Of a stretch of 64,000 nucleotides of DNA, positions 28,037-36,670 are shown piece after piece (positions within the stretch are counted from its first letter, which is position 1; each line of letters starts with the position of its first letter). The stretch is from JAWWPG01 sp033850885 (lineage in GTDB: Bacteria; Actinomycetota; Actinomycetes; Propionibacteriales; Nocardioidaceae): contig JAWWPG010000010.1 in the NCBI GenBank assembly GCA_033850885.1, positions 73,541 to 137,540 of the forward strand. The letters are read 5' to 3'. A program made the position numbers and the translations under genes. The notes below the pieces were generated by a model. That model was not told the DNA's origin. It did no database searches and saw only the letters and a program-made list of their open reading frames with translations.

Positions 28037-28059
28037 CTGGATACCGTATCTCGTGGACG

Positions 28060-28806
28060 TCAGTCGACTCGCCAGGGCAGCGGTCTGCCGAGGCGCGCAC
28101 TCAGCCGGACGTCGCTCTCCCGGAAGTAGTCCCGCAGCCGTCGTGCCAGTCCGTCGTCCAGCATCGGCGGCGGTCCGTCGCTCCGGTTGACGGGACGTCC
28201 TTCGTCTGGAGGGACGAAGCCAGGGTCCACGCCGATGGAGGCATAGAGGTCACCGGCCGTCGACGTGCCGGAGATCACATCCTCGAGGAACCGGACGTGC
28301 ACGGTGTCGGGGAAGCTGGCATACCAGGGCTCCAGGTAGTCGAGGTACCGACCGCGCTCGAGGTAGGCGAACGGCGAGACCGACGAGACGCTCGTGTCCC
28401 AGGCTCGCGGACCTTGAAGGTTCTCCTCGAGGGCTTGCGCCAGCGACCGCTCCTCCAGCCCGTGCGAGGTGCTGAACCGCCAGTTCGACACGGCCCGGGC
28501 GACCGGGTCCCGAAGCTGTACGACGATGTCAGCTCCGCCGAGCATGGCCGCGGCACGCGCCGCCGCCTCGGCGTCCTCCAGGTAGCTCGTGCTCTTCTCG
28601 CCGAGGACGGACTCCGAGGTCGCGTGGGCGAAGTACGTCGCGTCGTACCAGTCGAGCCCCTTCGCCACGAGGACGTCGGACATGAAGACCTTCGGCTCGG
28701 GACGGGCTGGGCGCGCCATCGTGATATCGGGGTGGGCGTCGAGCACAGCGTTCAGGTAGGTCGTGCCACACCTCTGCCCGCCGATGACGAGGAGGTGTCG
28801 GGTCAA
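28060..28806 (-). CDS. Sulfotransferase-family protein
   Basis: A 248-residue PAPS-dependent sulfotransferase-like protein. The 5'-phosphosulfate loop GGQRCGTTYL is at residues 9-18, and the 3'-phosphate motif is RDPVARAVSNWRFS near residue 100. It shows no signal peptide, consistent with a cytoplasmic enzyme. It overlaps the glycosyltransferase gene by four bases. Within this glycan cluster it may sulfate a sugar residue; the substrate is unknown. Confidence 0.8.
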   Translation of the reverse strand: MTRHLLVIGGQRCGTTYLNAVLDAHPDITMARPARPEPKVFMSDVLVAKGLDWYDATYFAHATSESVLGEKSTSYLEDAEAAARAAAMLGGADIVVQLRDPVARAVSNWRFSTSHGLEERSLAQALEENLQGPRAWDTSVSSVSPFAYLERGRYLDYLEPWYASFPDTVHVRFLEDVISGTSTAGDLYASIGVDPGFVPPDEGRPVNRSDGPPPMLDDGLARRLRDYFRESDVRLSARLGRPLPWRVD

Positions 28807-29828
28807 CGCTTCACCCGCTCGACCACGTGGTAGGTCTGCTCGGCGCTGACGGCGTTCAGCGTTCGGACGACGTACTCTCCGAGCATCGACAGCAGCGCGA
28901 TGGTCACCCCGTTGAACACCGCGAGCAGCACGACCAGCGTGGTCCAGCCTGGAACCGCGGTGTTCGAGGTGAGCCCGTGGATGAGGTAGGCACCGCCGAT
29001 GAGGAAGCTCAGGATCGAGAACAGGAAGCCGCCCACGGCTGCCAGTCGCAGCGGGAACAACGTGTAGCTGAAGAGGATCGTGAGCACCAGCCGGACGATG
29101 CGGCTCGTGCTGTAGCGGCTCTTGCCTACCTTCGCCGGGTCGTGCCTCACCGGTACGTTCGAGCGGTTGCTCGAGTACATCAGTGCCTGGCCGGTGATGT
29201 AGGGGTACGCCGTCCGGGACGCGCAGATCCGGTCGACGACGTCGCGTCGCAGGATGCGGAAGTTCGACACGACCAGGTCAGGCGGCTGGCCGAACACCCG
29301 CCGGTTGATCCTGCCGATCAGGCTGCTGCCGAGCTTGCGGTAAGCGGCCGACTTCTTGGACTCGAAGGCACCGAACACGACGTCGCGGCCCTTCATCGCC
29401 TCGTCGATGAGCACCCTGATCTGGTCCGGCGGGTTCTGCAGGTCGTCATCCATCGTGATGACGTAGTCGCCTGTCACCTCCCGGAAACCGGCCAGGTTCG
29501 CATTGTGCTGACCGTAGTTGCGGAGCAGGTTGACGGCGACAACGTGCGGGTTCCGCCGTGCTCGCTCCGCGATGACGTCCCAGCTGCCGTCGCTGCTGCC
29601 GTCGTTGACAAGGATCAGCTCGTAGGAGAGGCCCTGACCCTCCAGCTCGGACACGATCCGGTCGACCGTGTCGCCTACCTGCCCTGCGCTGTTGAACACG
29701 GGGACCACGATTGAGTAGGTGAACGAGTGCGGATCGAGCAGCGGCTCGTCCGGCGAGTGGTATGCGGTCAGGGGCGCCAGCGGGGTCAGCGGGGCATGAT
29801 CCGGCTGCGTCGAGCTGATGTCGTTCAT
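28803..29828 (-). CDS. Family 2 glycosyltransferase, polyprenyl-phosphate type
   Basis: A 341-residue GT2 enzyme with two C-terminal membrane helices, the DPM1/ArnC-like architecture that attaches sugars to polyprenyl phosphate. The catalytic core has SIVVPVFNSAG, ELILVNDGSSDGSW, the metal-binding MDDDLQNPP and the VVFGAFESKK loop. The hydrophobic segments begin near residue 240. ATG 29828 is used because the catalytic domain begins about 38 residues later; further upstream is unsupported. It may transfer the dTDP-amino sugar made by the neighbouring enzymes. Confidence 0.85.
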   Translation of the reverse strand: MNDISSTQPDHAPLTPLAPLTAYHSPDEPLLDPHSFTYSIVVPVFNSAGQVGDTVDRIVSELEGQGLSYELILVNDGSSDGSWDVIAERARRNPHVVAVNLLRNYGQHNANLAGFREVTGDYVITMDDDLQNPPDQIRVLIDEAMKGRDVVFGAFESKKSAAYRKLGSSLIGRINRRVFGQPPDLVVSNFRILRRDVVDRICASRTAYPYITGQALMYSSNRSNVPVRHDPAKVGKSRYSTSRIVRLVLTILFSYTLFPLRLAAVGGFLFSILSFLIGGAYLIHGLTSNTAVPGWTTLVVLLAVFNGVTIALLSMLGEYVVRTLNAVSAEQTYHVVERVKR

Positions 29829-29931
29829 CTCCGTCCTACGGCTGCGGCGGGCTGTCCCACAACGACTGTATCCGACCGCTCCGGCGCGCGGCGCCTTCAC
29901 TTGGCCCGTGGCGACTAGTGTGAGTGGGGCC

Positions 29932-31167
29932 ATGCGCGCAAGGGTTAACGACACCAAGGCTCTGGCCGCAGGCTCGGCGCTCAGCGGACTGCTGGCCTAT
30001 GCGTTCTTCGTCATCGCCACCCGCGCTCTCGGGGCGACAGCGGCTGCTCCGGTCTCCGTGCTCTGGACCTACTGGAGCTTCGCGGCGGCAGCTCTCACCT
30101 TTCCCGTCCAGCACTGGATCGCCCGCTCGGTCGCCGCCCTCAAGGGAGGTGAGGGCGCCATCCACGATGCCTTGCCCCGCGTCGCGTTCGCCGTCACGGT
30201 CGCCGCCCTGGTGTCCGGCCTGCTCGCCTGGCTGGGCCGGGACGCGCTCTTTCACCGCACCGACCCGTGGTTTCCCCTGCTGGTGGTCTGTGTGACGCTC
30301 GGCTCCGGTTTCGTCGGCGTGGTCCGCGGCGGGTTGTCAGCCCGGCACCGGTTCGTCAGCGTTGCCTGGGCGCTGGTGGCGGAGAACGCACTGCGGTGCT
30401 TGGCGGCGCTCGTCCTGGTGGCCATCGGGGCGCACGCCTCCTTGAGCTTCGGGATCTGCCTGGCCATGGGTTCGCTCGTGGGGTTCTGCTGGCCGTCCTC
30501 GTTCCGGTTCTCCTCCGAAGGGGGACCTGCCGGCAGCGAGTCCCCCCTCGCGTTTCTCGGGGGAGCGGCCGGCGGTCAGCTGGTTGGTCAGGCGATCCTC
30601 ACGGGTGGGCCAGTGCTGCTTGCGTTGAGCGGCGGCTCGCCGGCCCAGGTGACCGCGTTGTTCGCGGCGTTGGCGCTCTTCCGGGCGCCGTACACACTGG
30701 CCCTCGGTCTCGTGTCCCAGCTCACCGGCAGGTTGACGACACTCGTGGTCGAGCGGGCGCACGGCGAGCTGCGCCGAGTGAGGCTCGCGATTCTCGGGTC
30801 CACCGCCGGGCTGGTCGTCGTGGCGGGGGCGCTCGGCGCGCTGACCGGACCGCTTCTCCTGCCGCGAATCTTCGGCGAGCACGTGCGTATCGACTGGCTC
30901 CCCTCGACGCTCGTCGCCGTGGGGAGCGCCCTTGCGTTGGCGAACCTGGTGACGACGATCTCGATCCTGGCCCAGAGCAGAAGCCACGCCATCGCCCGCG
31001 CCTGGATCCTGGCACTGATCGGCGCAGCGGTGGCCTTCGTGGTGGTCCCGGCGTCCCCGTTGGTGCGGACGTGCTGGGTCTTCAGCGCCGCCGAGGCCGT
31101 GGCGTTCGCCGCGCTCGTGCTCGAAGAGATACGCGGCTCGTCGAAGCTGGCGATGTCCCATTCCTGA
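29932..31167 (+). CDS. Polytopic membrane protein, flippase (Wzx/MATE)-like
   Basis: A 411-residue protein with about twelve hydrophobic segments and few charged loops, arranged as in oligosaccharide flippases of the MOP superfamily. No single diagnostic motif is visible. It is divergent from the glycosyltransferase operon with about 100 bases between. The natural role would be moving a lipid-linked glycan across the membrane. ATG 29932 directly begins the hydrophobic region. Confidence 0.6.
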   Translation: MRARVNDTKALAAGSALSGLLAYAFFVIATRALGATAAAPVSVLWTYWSFAAAALTFPVQHWIARSVAALKGGEGAIHDALPRVAFAVTVAALVSGLLAWLGRDALFHRTDPWFPLLVVCVTLGSGFVGVVRGGLSARHRFVSVAWALVAENALRCLAALVLVAIGAHASLSFGICLAMGSLVGFCWPSSFRFSSEGGPAGSESPLAFLGGAAGGQLVGQAILTGGPVLLALSGGSPAQVTALFAALALFRAPYTLALGLVSQLTGRLTTLVVERAHGELRRVRLAILGSTAGLVVVAGALGALTGPLLLPRIFGEHVRIDWLPSTLVAVGSALALANLVTTISILAQSRSHAIARAWILALIGAAVAFVVVPASPLVRTCWVFSAAEAVAFAALVLEEIRGSSKLAMSHS

Positions 31168-31221
31168 CCCGGGTGGCTCCCGCCCGGGTGAACCTACGCC
31201 GCGGTGCGGGAGAGTGGGGAG

Positions 31222-31731
31222 ATGGAACGCCACGACCCAGACCCAATCGCCGACGAGCGAACCACCCTCGAGCAGTTCCTGGACTACCAACGCGCGACGT
31301 TGCTGCTCAAGACAGACGGCGTGGGAACGGACGGGATGACCCTTCAGCTGCCGACATCGGAGCTCACGCTGTCCGGGCTGCTCAAGCATCTTGCCCTCGT
31401 CGAGGACGACTGGATCCAGGTCCGGTTCCTCGGGTTGCCTGCCCTCGAGCCGTGGGCCAGCGCGCCGTGGGACGACGACCGGGATTGGGAGTTCCACACG
31501 GCGCAGCACGACGACCCGGACGAGCTGCGGGCCTTGTACGCAGCGGCTTGTGAGCGCAGCAGACGAGGTGTCGCGGAGTCCGACCTGAGCTCGCTGTCTA
31601 TGGGCGTCGACCGGGAGGGACGACACTGGAGCCTGCGCTGGATCCTGACCCATCTTGTCGAGGAGACGTCTCGGCACAACGGCCATGCGGATCTGCTGCG
31701 TGAGGCCGTTGACGGCCACGTGGGAGAGTAG
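31222..31731 (+). CDS. DinB / DUF664 family protein
   Basis: A 169-residue four-helix DinB-fold protein. It begins with TTLEQFLDYQRATLLLKT and has HLALVEDDW and a C-terminal HLVEETSRHNGHADLLREA, whose histidines place the metal site of the DinB superfamily. In actinobacteria this subgroup includes mycothiol-dependent transferases. ATG 31222 follows a GTGGGGAG site; GTG 31204 would also be open. The next gene starts six bases downstream, so the two are probably co-transcribed. Confidence 0.8.
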   Translation: MERHDPDPIADERTTLEQFLDYQRATLLLKTDGVGTDGMTLQLPTSELTLSGLLKHLALVEDDWIQVRFLGLPALEPWASAPWDDDRDWEFHTAQHDDPDELRALYAAACERSRRGVAESDLSSLSMGVDREGRHWSLRWILTHLVEETSRHNGHADLLREAVDGHVGE

Positions 31732-31736
31732 GTGTC

Positions 31737-32135
31737 ATGACGCCGTACGTCGCCGACCCCCGCGTCGACGCGTACATCGACGCACTTCCGGAGTGGCAGA
31801 AACGCATCTGTCGGCGGGTCCGCGACCTGGTGCACGCCGCCGACCCCGACGTGATGGAGACGATCAAGCGGACGGTGCAGCCGTATTTCGTGCTCGAGGG
31901 CAACATCTGCGCCCTGCTCGCGGCGAAGGACCATGTGAACGTATTCGTGTACGACGGAGCGATGGTGCCCGATCCTGAGGGCATCATCACCGCAGGTCAG
32001 GACAACCAGACCGCCCGCACGGTGGGCGTGCGAGAGGGCGAGGCGCTCAACGAGCCCGCGTTGTCCGAGATGTTCCGGCAGATCATCGCCAACAACCGGG
32101 CCGGCGGATGGCGCAAGCTCAAGCGCCAGGGCTGA
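31737..32135 (+). CDS. DUF1801 family protein
   Basis: A 132-residue protein of the YdhG/DUF1801 fold. It starts with DPRVDAYIDALPEWQKRICRR and has the family VMETIKRTVQPYF segment. No catalytic residues are known for the family. It follows the DinB gene by six bases. Small cytoplasmic proteins of this kind are often paired with DinB genes in actinobacteria, but no function can be assigned. Confidence 0.75.
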   Translation: MTPYVADPRVDAYIDALPEWQKRICRRVRDLVHAADPDVMETIKRTVQPYFVLEGNICALLAAKDHVNVFVYDGAMVPDPEGIITAGQDNQTARTVGVREGEALNEPALSEMFRQIIANNRAGGWRKLKRQG

Positions 32136-32269
32136 CCAGAATCGCGGACCGATCGCCGCATTCGCCATACAGCGCAGTGAGGGTGGGCGCATGATGTAGC
32201 CCAAGAAGCCTCGCTAGGTCAGAGAACACCTGTCGAGCACTAGGAGTCCACCTGGCGAGAGGCAACCCC

Positions 32270-32590
32270 GTGCGGAAAACTTCGCTCCGACTCGTCCGAT
32301 CGAACGACGACCCGGTCAAGTGTCCGCCGTGGTGTGTCGAGCATTGGCGCAGTCACCCGCAGGCGGGGAACCCGCGTAACACGTTCACCCACGTGTCGGA
32401 CAAGTTCCTGGTCACCGACGTCGACGGCGGCCAGCTCTGCGCCGAGCTTTGCCAGATCCTCGACTCCGAAGGCACCAACGGCCTGCCTCCCCTGCTGTTC
32501 GTCGGCGACGACCATCCGGTCAAGTTATCCGACGCTCGAGCCCTGGCGGAGAAGATGCTCGAGCTGGTGGCGCAGGCCGAAAGGAACTAA
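32270..32590 (+). CDS. Small actinobacterial protein, DUF6907-like
   Basis: A 106-residue protein with a CPPWCVEHW metal-binding-like head near residue 18, a FTHVSDKF strand, and a C-terminal helix LSDARALAEKMLELVAQAE. The Cys/His pattern and length match DUF6907 proteins, which I recall mainly from Streptomyces accessory DNA; this match is from memory. The start is GTG 32270. It is isolated, with about 590 bases of non-coding DNA downstream before tRNA-Phe. Confidence 0.6.
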   Translation: MRKTSLRLVRSNDDPVKCPPWCVEHWRSHPQAGNPRNTFTHVSDKFLVTDVDGGQLCAELCQILDSEGTNGLPPLLFVGDDHPVKLSDARALAEKMLELVAQAERN

Positions 32591-33179
32591 CCAGGTTGCC
32601 GCCGTCGAGGCAGCCCTGTTCCCGGACGGGTGGCAATTCCCACCCGGGCTTCGGTGCATCCGTGCAGGCGGTGCGAAGGGCCATGATCCCTCGCCCACCT
32701 TCGCCTCCCACCGATGGCGGAGGGGTGCCAAGGTCGGGGTGAGACGTTGACACGGGTGACCGACAAGACAAACGGTAGTTTGTTGCCCGTCTTGCTGCAT
32801 GAGGCTAACGTCCCACAATTCGGGACCTTTGGCACGTTTTGGAGGTATAGCGCAGGGCACCCGGCCACCAGGGGGGAACTGGGGGGAACCGGATGCCCCG
32901 CGGCGCCATCATCGTGGCAAACGGCTGGTCGCGAGGGGGAACGGCAAAACTGGTCCGGCTCCCCAACGGTGAGAGCGGTCAAGGGCCAAGGGCGCTCGGT
33001 TCCCCCCCGGCGCCCTTGGCCTGCTATAAGCCTGCTTCGCCAGGTGATATTGGTGCATCCCCCATACAGTCGATGATTGCGGCCAAACGGTCAGCCCCTC
33101 GTTCCGCTCGGCCTCCCTCGCACGGCCCCGGACCACGAACCGAGCCCTCCGGTACAGGTCGCCGACTGCGGAAATGGAG
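32591..33179. other. Gene-free stretch before tRNA-Phe
   Basis: About 590 bases with no convincing gene on either strand; the open frames here have no ribosome site or recognisable motif. It holds a small nested hairpin (CAAGAC ... GTCTTG, 32763-32794) and a GTCCC/GGGAC stem near 32810. A GGGGGGAAC direct repeat lies near 32873. No copy of the tRNA-Phe 3' end was found, so it is not evidently an integration scar. Confidence 0.5.
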
Positions 33180-33253
33180 TGGCCAGGGGCGGGTTCGAAC
33201 CGCCGACCTTCCGCTTTTCAGGCGGACGCTCGTACCGACTGAGCTACCTGGCC
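33180..33253 (-). tRNA. tRNA-Phe (anticodon GAA)
   Basis: The minus strand folds as a full cloverleaf: acceptor GGCCAGG/CCTGGCC, D stem GCTC/GAGC, anticodon loop CTGAAAA, and a TTCGAAC T loop on a GGCGG/CCGCC stem. The discriminator is A and no CCA is encoded. The anticodon gives phenylalanine. Confidence 0.97.
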
Positions 33254-33494
33254 GCGCGCGGGGCAACGCACACGTCGCCCCGGCAAAGCGAGCGCCCAGC
33301 CCTGCTGGGCCGACTCAGTCTAGCGGCTACGCTCGCCCGGGACATCGTGGGTTGGTCGCCGTCCGAGGCAGCGAAACCCCGATTCCGAGCCGGCGAAACC
33401 CGCCGTGTCCGGCCGGCCCGAGACTTGCCGTCCCGCACCCCGACGGGCACCCTGCGAAGGTGACGACGCACGCTGGTTCGGTGGCCCTTCGCCG

Positions 33495-34034
33495 GTGAGG
33501 CTTCTCCTGATGGCCGACACGCACGTGCCAAAACGGGCTCGCGACCTGCCCGAACCGCTGTGGCGTGCGGTCGACGAGGCAGATGTGGTGGTTCACGCTG
33601 GTGACTGGGTGAGCGTCACGCTGCTGGACTCGTTGGAGGAGCGGGCTCGGAACCTGGTCGGCGTCTACGGGAACAACGACGGCGACGACCTGCGTCGCCG
33701 GCTGCCTGAGGTGGCGTACGCCGACCTCGCCGGCGTCCGGTTGGCGGTGGTGCACGAGACGGGAGGGCGGACCGGCCGCGAGGCGCGGTGCGCCGACCGG
33801 TTCCCGGGCGTCGATGTGCTGGTGTTCGGCCACAGTCACATCCCCTGGGACAGTACGGCGGCGAACGGGCTTCGCCTCCTCAACCCCGGCTCACCGACGG
33901 ACCGCCGACGACAGCCGTTCTGCACGTACATGACCGCGACCGCGCAAGCGGGAGTCATCGAGCACCTTGAGCTGCACCAGCTCACAGTGCGCAGCACCGG
34001 GGCCGACCACGGAAGTCCTAGCGCTCAGCCCTGA
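33495..34034 (+). CDS. YfcE/MJ0936-type metallophosphoesterase
   Basis: A 179-residue phosphodiesterase with the binuclear metal motifs in order: LLLMADTHVPK (D-x-H), VVVHAGDW, GVYGNNDGDD (GNND) and VFGHSHIPW. These match the YfcE family, small manganese-dependent phosphodiesterases. GTG 33495 is preferred because it immediately precedes the first beta strand; the longer frame upstream is unconserved. It lies between tRNA-Phe and tRNA-Asp on the opposite strand and ends shortly before a hairpin at 34063-34092. Confidence 0.88.
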   Translation: MRLLLMADTHVPKRARDLPEPLWRAVDEADVVVHAGDWVSVTLLDSLEERARNLVGVYGNNDGDDLRRRLPEVAYADLAGVRLAVVHETGGRTGREARCADRFPGVDVLVFGHSHIPWDSTAANGLRLLNPGSPTDRRRQPFCTYMTATAQAGVIEHLELHQLTVRSTGADHGSPSAQP

Positions 34035-34062
34035 GGGGCTCAACCCGGAGAAGCAGGGCAAA

Positions 34063-34092
34063 GCGCCTCACCCGACCAACCAAGTGAGGCGC
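34063..34092. terminator. Hairpin between phosphodiesterase gene and tRNA-Asp
   Basis: Stem GCGCCTCAC (34063-34071) with GTGAGGCGC (34084-34092), a 9-bp perfect stem and 12-base loop. It lies at the convergent end of the phosphodiesterase gene and tRNA-Asp and could terminate either. Confidence 0.6.
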
Positions 34093-34095
34093 CAG

Positions 34096-34169
34096 CGACC
34101 CCGACGGGACTCGAACCCGCGACCTCCGCCGTGACAGGGCGGCGCGCTAACCAACTGCGCTACGGGGCC
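34096..34169 (-). tRNA. tRNA-Asp (anticodon GTC)
   Basis: The minus-strand cloverleaf has acceptor GGCCCCG/CGGGGTC, anticodon loop CTGTCAC (GTC), T arm GCGGGTTCGAGTCCCG and discriminator G, as expected for aspartate. CCA is not encoded. tRNA-Glu lies 33 bases away on the same strand. Confidence 0.97.
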
Positions 34170-34202
34170 AGCGTTGTCGCGCGGAAACTTTAGCGCACGA
34201 CG

Positions 34203-34275
34203 CACCCCCAACGGGATTCGAACCCGTGCTACCGCCGTGAAAGGGCGGCGTCCTAGGCCACTAGACGATGGGGGC
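34203..34275 (-). tRNA. tRNA-Glu (anticodon TTC)
   Basis: The minus-strand cloverleaf has acceptor GCCCCCA/TGGGGGT, the D arm TCGTCTAGTGGCCTAGGA, anticodon loop CTTTCAC (TTC), a T arm with TTCGAAT, and discriminator G. It is probably co-transcribed with tRNA-Asp downstream. Confidence 0.97.
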
Positions 34276-34380
34276 CTAAGCCCGGGCACCTCAGAGGAAG
34301 CCGTCGGGGACCGCCCAATCATAGGTGCAGCAAAGGCTTCCACCAAACCGCCCGGAGGCGCCACCCGTACCCTTGACCCT

Positions 34381-34728
34381 ATGATCGACGTGTCGCGGGA
34401 GGCCTTCGAGGAGCTGGTCGCCGACGCGATCGACTCCCTTCCTCCTGACCTCGCGAAGCTGACGGACAACGTCGCCATCTTCGTCGAGGACTATCCACCG
34501 CCGGGTCAGCACCTCCTCGGCCTCTACCAGGGCGTTCCCCTCACCCAGCGCGGCTTCTTCTACGCGGGGGCGCTGCCCGATCGCATCACGATCTACCGAC
34601 TGCCCCTGCTGTCGATCAGCGCAACCGAGACGCAGGTCCGCGACCAGGTCCGGATGACCGTCGTGCACGAGATCGCGCACCACTTCGGTATCGGTGACGA
34701 GAAGCTGCACGAGCTCGGTTACGGGTAG
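34381..34728 (+). CDS. Zincin-like metallopeptidase family protein
   Basis: A 115-residue protein with the zinc motif VVHEIAHHFGIGDEKLHELG, the HExxH-x-x-G-x-x-D pattern of the short zincin-like (PF06262) family common in actinobacteria. The start MIDVSREAFEELVADAIDSL is typical, which fixes ATG 34381 over the longer frame reading through the tRNA. Enzymatic activity of this family is unproven. It faces the pstB gene convergently. Confidence 0.88.
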   Translation: MIDVSREAFEELVADAIDSLPPDLAKLTDNVAIFVEDYPPPGQHLLGLYQGVPLTQRGFFYAGALPDRITIYRLPLLSISATETQVRDQVRMTVVHEIAHHFGIGDEKLHELGYG

Positions 34729-34763
34729 CCGAGCCGGTACGCCGACCTGCCGCGCGCGCCAGC

Positions 34764-35579
34764 TCAGCCGAAGCGGCCGGAGATGTAGGCCTCCGTCGAG
34801 GGGTTGTCGGGGTTGGAGAACATCTTGGTCGTCGGGCCGTACTCGATGAGGCGCCCAGGCTTGCCGACTCCCGCAATGTTGAAGAACGCGGTCGTGTCGG
34901 AGACCCGAGCAGCCTGCTGCATGTTGTGGGTGACGATCGCGATCGTGAAGTTCTCCTTGAGCTCGTGGATCAGGTCCTCGATGGCGCTCGTGGAGATCGG
35001 ATCGAGAGCCGAGCACGGCTCGTCCATCAGCAGCACTTGCGGCTCGACGGCGATCGCCCTGGCGATGCAGAGGCGCTGCTGCTGGCCGCCAGACAGGCTG
35101 GCGCCCGGCTTGCCCAGCCGGTCCTTGACCTCCTCCCAGAGGTTGGCCCCGCGCAGCGACCTCTCGACGACCTCAGCGGCGTCGGAGCGGCTGATCCGCT
35201 TGCCGTTGAGCCTGACCCCGGCAATCACATTCTCGGAGATCGTCATGGTGGGAAACGGGTTCGGCCGCTGGAAGACCATCCCGATGCTTCGTCGTACCTC
35301 GACCGGGTCGACGTCCGAGTCGTAGAGGTCGCGGCCGTCGATGATGATCTTGCCCTCGACTCGCGCCCCCGGGGCGACCTCGTGCATGCGGTTGAGCGCC
35401 CGCAGGAAGGTTGACTTGCCGCACCCGGACGGCCCGATCAGCGCGGTCACCGACCGCGCCGCGATCGGCAGTGAGACCCCCTCCACCGCGAGGAACGACC
35501 CGTAGAAGATGTTGAGATCGCTGACGTCGATACTCTTCGCCACGTTGCTCCTCTGACGGTCGTGCAGGGTTTGCGTCAT
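34764..35579 (-). CDS. pstB: Phosphate ABC importer ATPase
   Basis: A 271-residue PstB. It has Walker A GPSGCGKST near residue 50, a Q-loop in MVFQRPNPFPTMTI, the signature LSGGQQQRLCIARA, Walker B VLLMDEPCSALDP and the family THNMQQAARVSD. The PstB hallmark ALNRMHE is present. It is the last gene of pstSCAB and starts two bases after the pstA stop. No phoU is found next to it. Confidence 0.95.
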   Translation of the reverse strand: MTQTLHDRQRSNVAKSIDVSDLNIFYGSFLAVEGVSLPIAARSVTALIGPSGCGKSTFLRALNRMHEVAPGARVEGKIIIDGRDLYDSDVDPVEVRRSIGMVFQRPNPFPTMTISENVIAGVRLNGKRISRSDAAEVVERSLRGANLWEEVKDRLGKPGASLSGGQQQRLCIARAIAVEPQVLLMDEPCSALDPISTSAIEDLIHELKENFTIAIVTHNMQQAARVSDTTAFFNIAGVGKPGRLIEYGPTTKMFSNPDNPSTEAYISGRFG

Positions 35580-35581
35580 TG

Positions 35582-36670
35582 TCAGGCCTTTGTCTTGGGA
35601 GCGAAGAGCCGGGACACGGTACGGGCGGCCAGGCTGAGCACCATGATGATGACGGTCAGCACCAACGCCGCACCCCAGGCGCGGTCGGTGCTGAACTGCG
35701 GCGGGAAGCCGGGGTTCTTGAACTCCTCGTAGATGTACACCGGCAACGTCATGATCCGTCCGTTGAAGACGTTGAAGTTCGTCGAGTCGGTGAAGCCACA
35801 GATGATCAGCAAGGGGGCGGTCTCACCGATGACCCGGGCGATCGCGATCGTCACCCCGGTCACGATTCCGGCAACAGCCGTCGGCAGGACGACCTTGGTG
35901 ATGGTCCGCCATTTCGGTACGCCCAGCGCGTACGACGCCTCCCGCAGGTCACGCGGGACGAGCTTGAGCATCTCCTCAGCCGAGCGCACCACCAGGGGGA
36001 TCATCAGCACAGAGAGGGCGACCGACCCGGCGAAGCCCATCCGGACGCCGGCCCCGAAGAAGATGGCGAAGAGCGCGTAGGCGAAGAGGCCCGCCACGAT
36101 CGAGGGGATCCCGGTCATGACGTCGACCAGGAAGGTGATGGCCTTCGCCATCGTGCCGTCGCCGTACTCGACGAGGTAGATCGCGGTCAGCAGGCCAACC
36201 GGTACGGAAAGCACTGCGGCCATCCCGGTTACCAGGATCGTCCCCCAGATGGCGTGGTAGACGCCACCACCGGACCCGAGCACGTTGCGCATCGAGGCGG
36301 TGAGGAACGTCGAGCTGATGACCGGCACGCCGTTGCTGAACACCTCCCACAGCAGGCTTGCCAACGGAAGCAGCGCCACGACGAAGGCGGTACTGACCAT
36401 GATGGTCGCCAACCTGTCGGTACTCTTGCGGCTGCCCTCGACAAGGCGGGAAGCGACGTAGAGCACGACGGCGAACACCAGCCAGCCGAAGATGATCGAG
36501 AGCGCAAGGCCGTTGCCGAGCCCGAGGTACAGCACGAGGGCCACCAGGACGGCTCCGAGACCGATCCCGGGCGTTACCAGCCTGTGGAGGCGGGGACGGC
36601 GCAGCTGCTCCTCGAGCGCCTGGATCGCGAGATCGTCGGGCCCCCGCCCCTTGGTGAGTCGGTGTGTCAT
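35582..36670 (-). CDS. pstA: Phosphate ABC importer permease PstA
   Basis: A 362-residue membrane permease with about eight hydrophobic segments. The N-terminal part before residue 100 is longer than in E. coli PstA, as seen in actinobacterial proteins. The EAA-type loop is RDLREASYALGVPKWRTITKVVLP, split here as REASYALGVPKWRT, and the family GVTIAIARVIGETAPLL follows. It overlaps pstC by four bases. Confidence 0.93.
   Translation of the reverse strand: MTHRLTKGRGPDDLAIQALEEQLRRPRLHRLVTPGIGLGAVLVALVLYLGLGNGLALSIIFGWLVFAVVLYVASRLVEGSRKSTDRLATIMVSTAFVVALLPLASLLWEVFSNGVPVISSTFLTASMRNVLGSGGGVYHAIWGTILVTGMAAVLSVPVGLLTAIYLVEYGDGTMAKAITFLVDVMTGIPSIVAGLFAYALFAIFFGAGVRMGFAGSVALSVLMIPLVVRSAEEMLKLVPRDLREASYALGVPKWRTITKVVLPTAVAGIVTGVTIAIARVIGETAPLLIICGFTDSTNFNVFNGRIMTLPVYIYEEFKNPGFPPQFSTDRAWGAALVLTVIIMVLSLAARTVSRLFAPKTKA

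Noticed and set aside
30267..31553. 428-residue open frame on the plus strand across the flippase and DinB genes
   Set aside because: It is arginine-rich, has no recognisable motif and overlaps two supported genes.
33180..33253. tRNA-Phe as an integration site for an element to its left
   Set aside because: No second copy of the tRNA 3' end was found in 32136-33180, and there is no integrase.
32893..33498. 201-residue frame through the tRNA-Phe gene
   Set aside because: It reads through a tRNA on the other strand and shows no conserved sequence.
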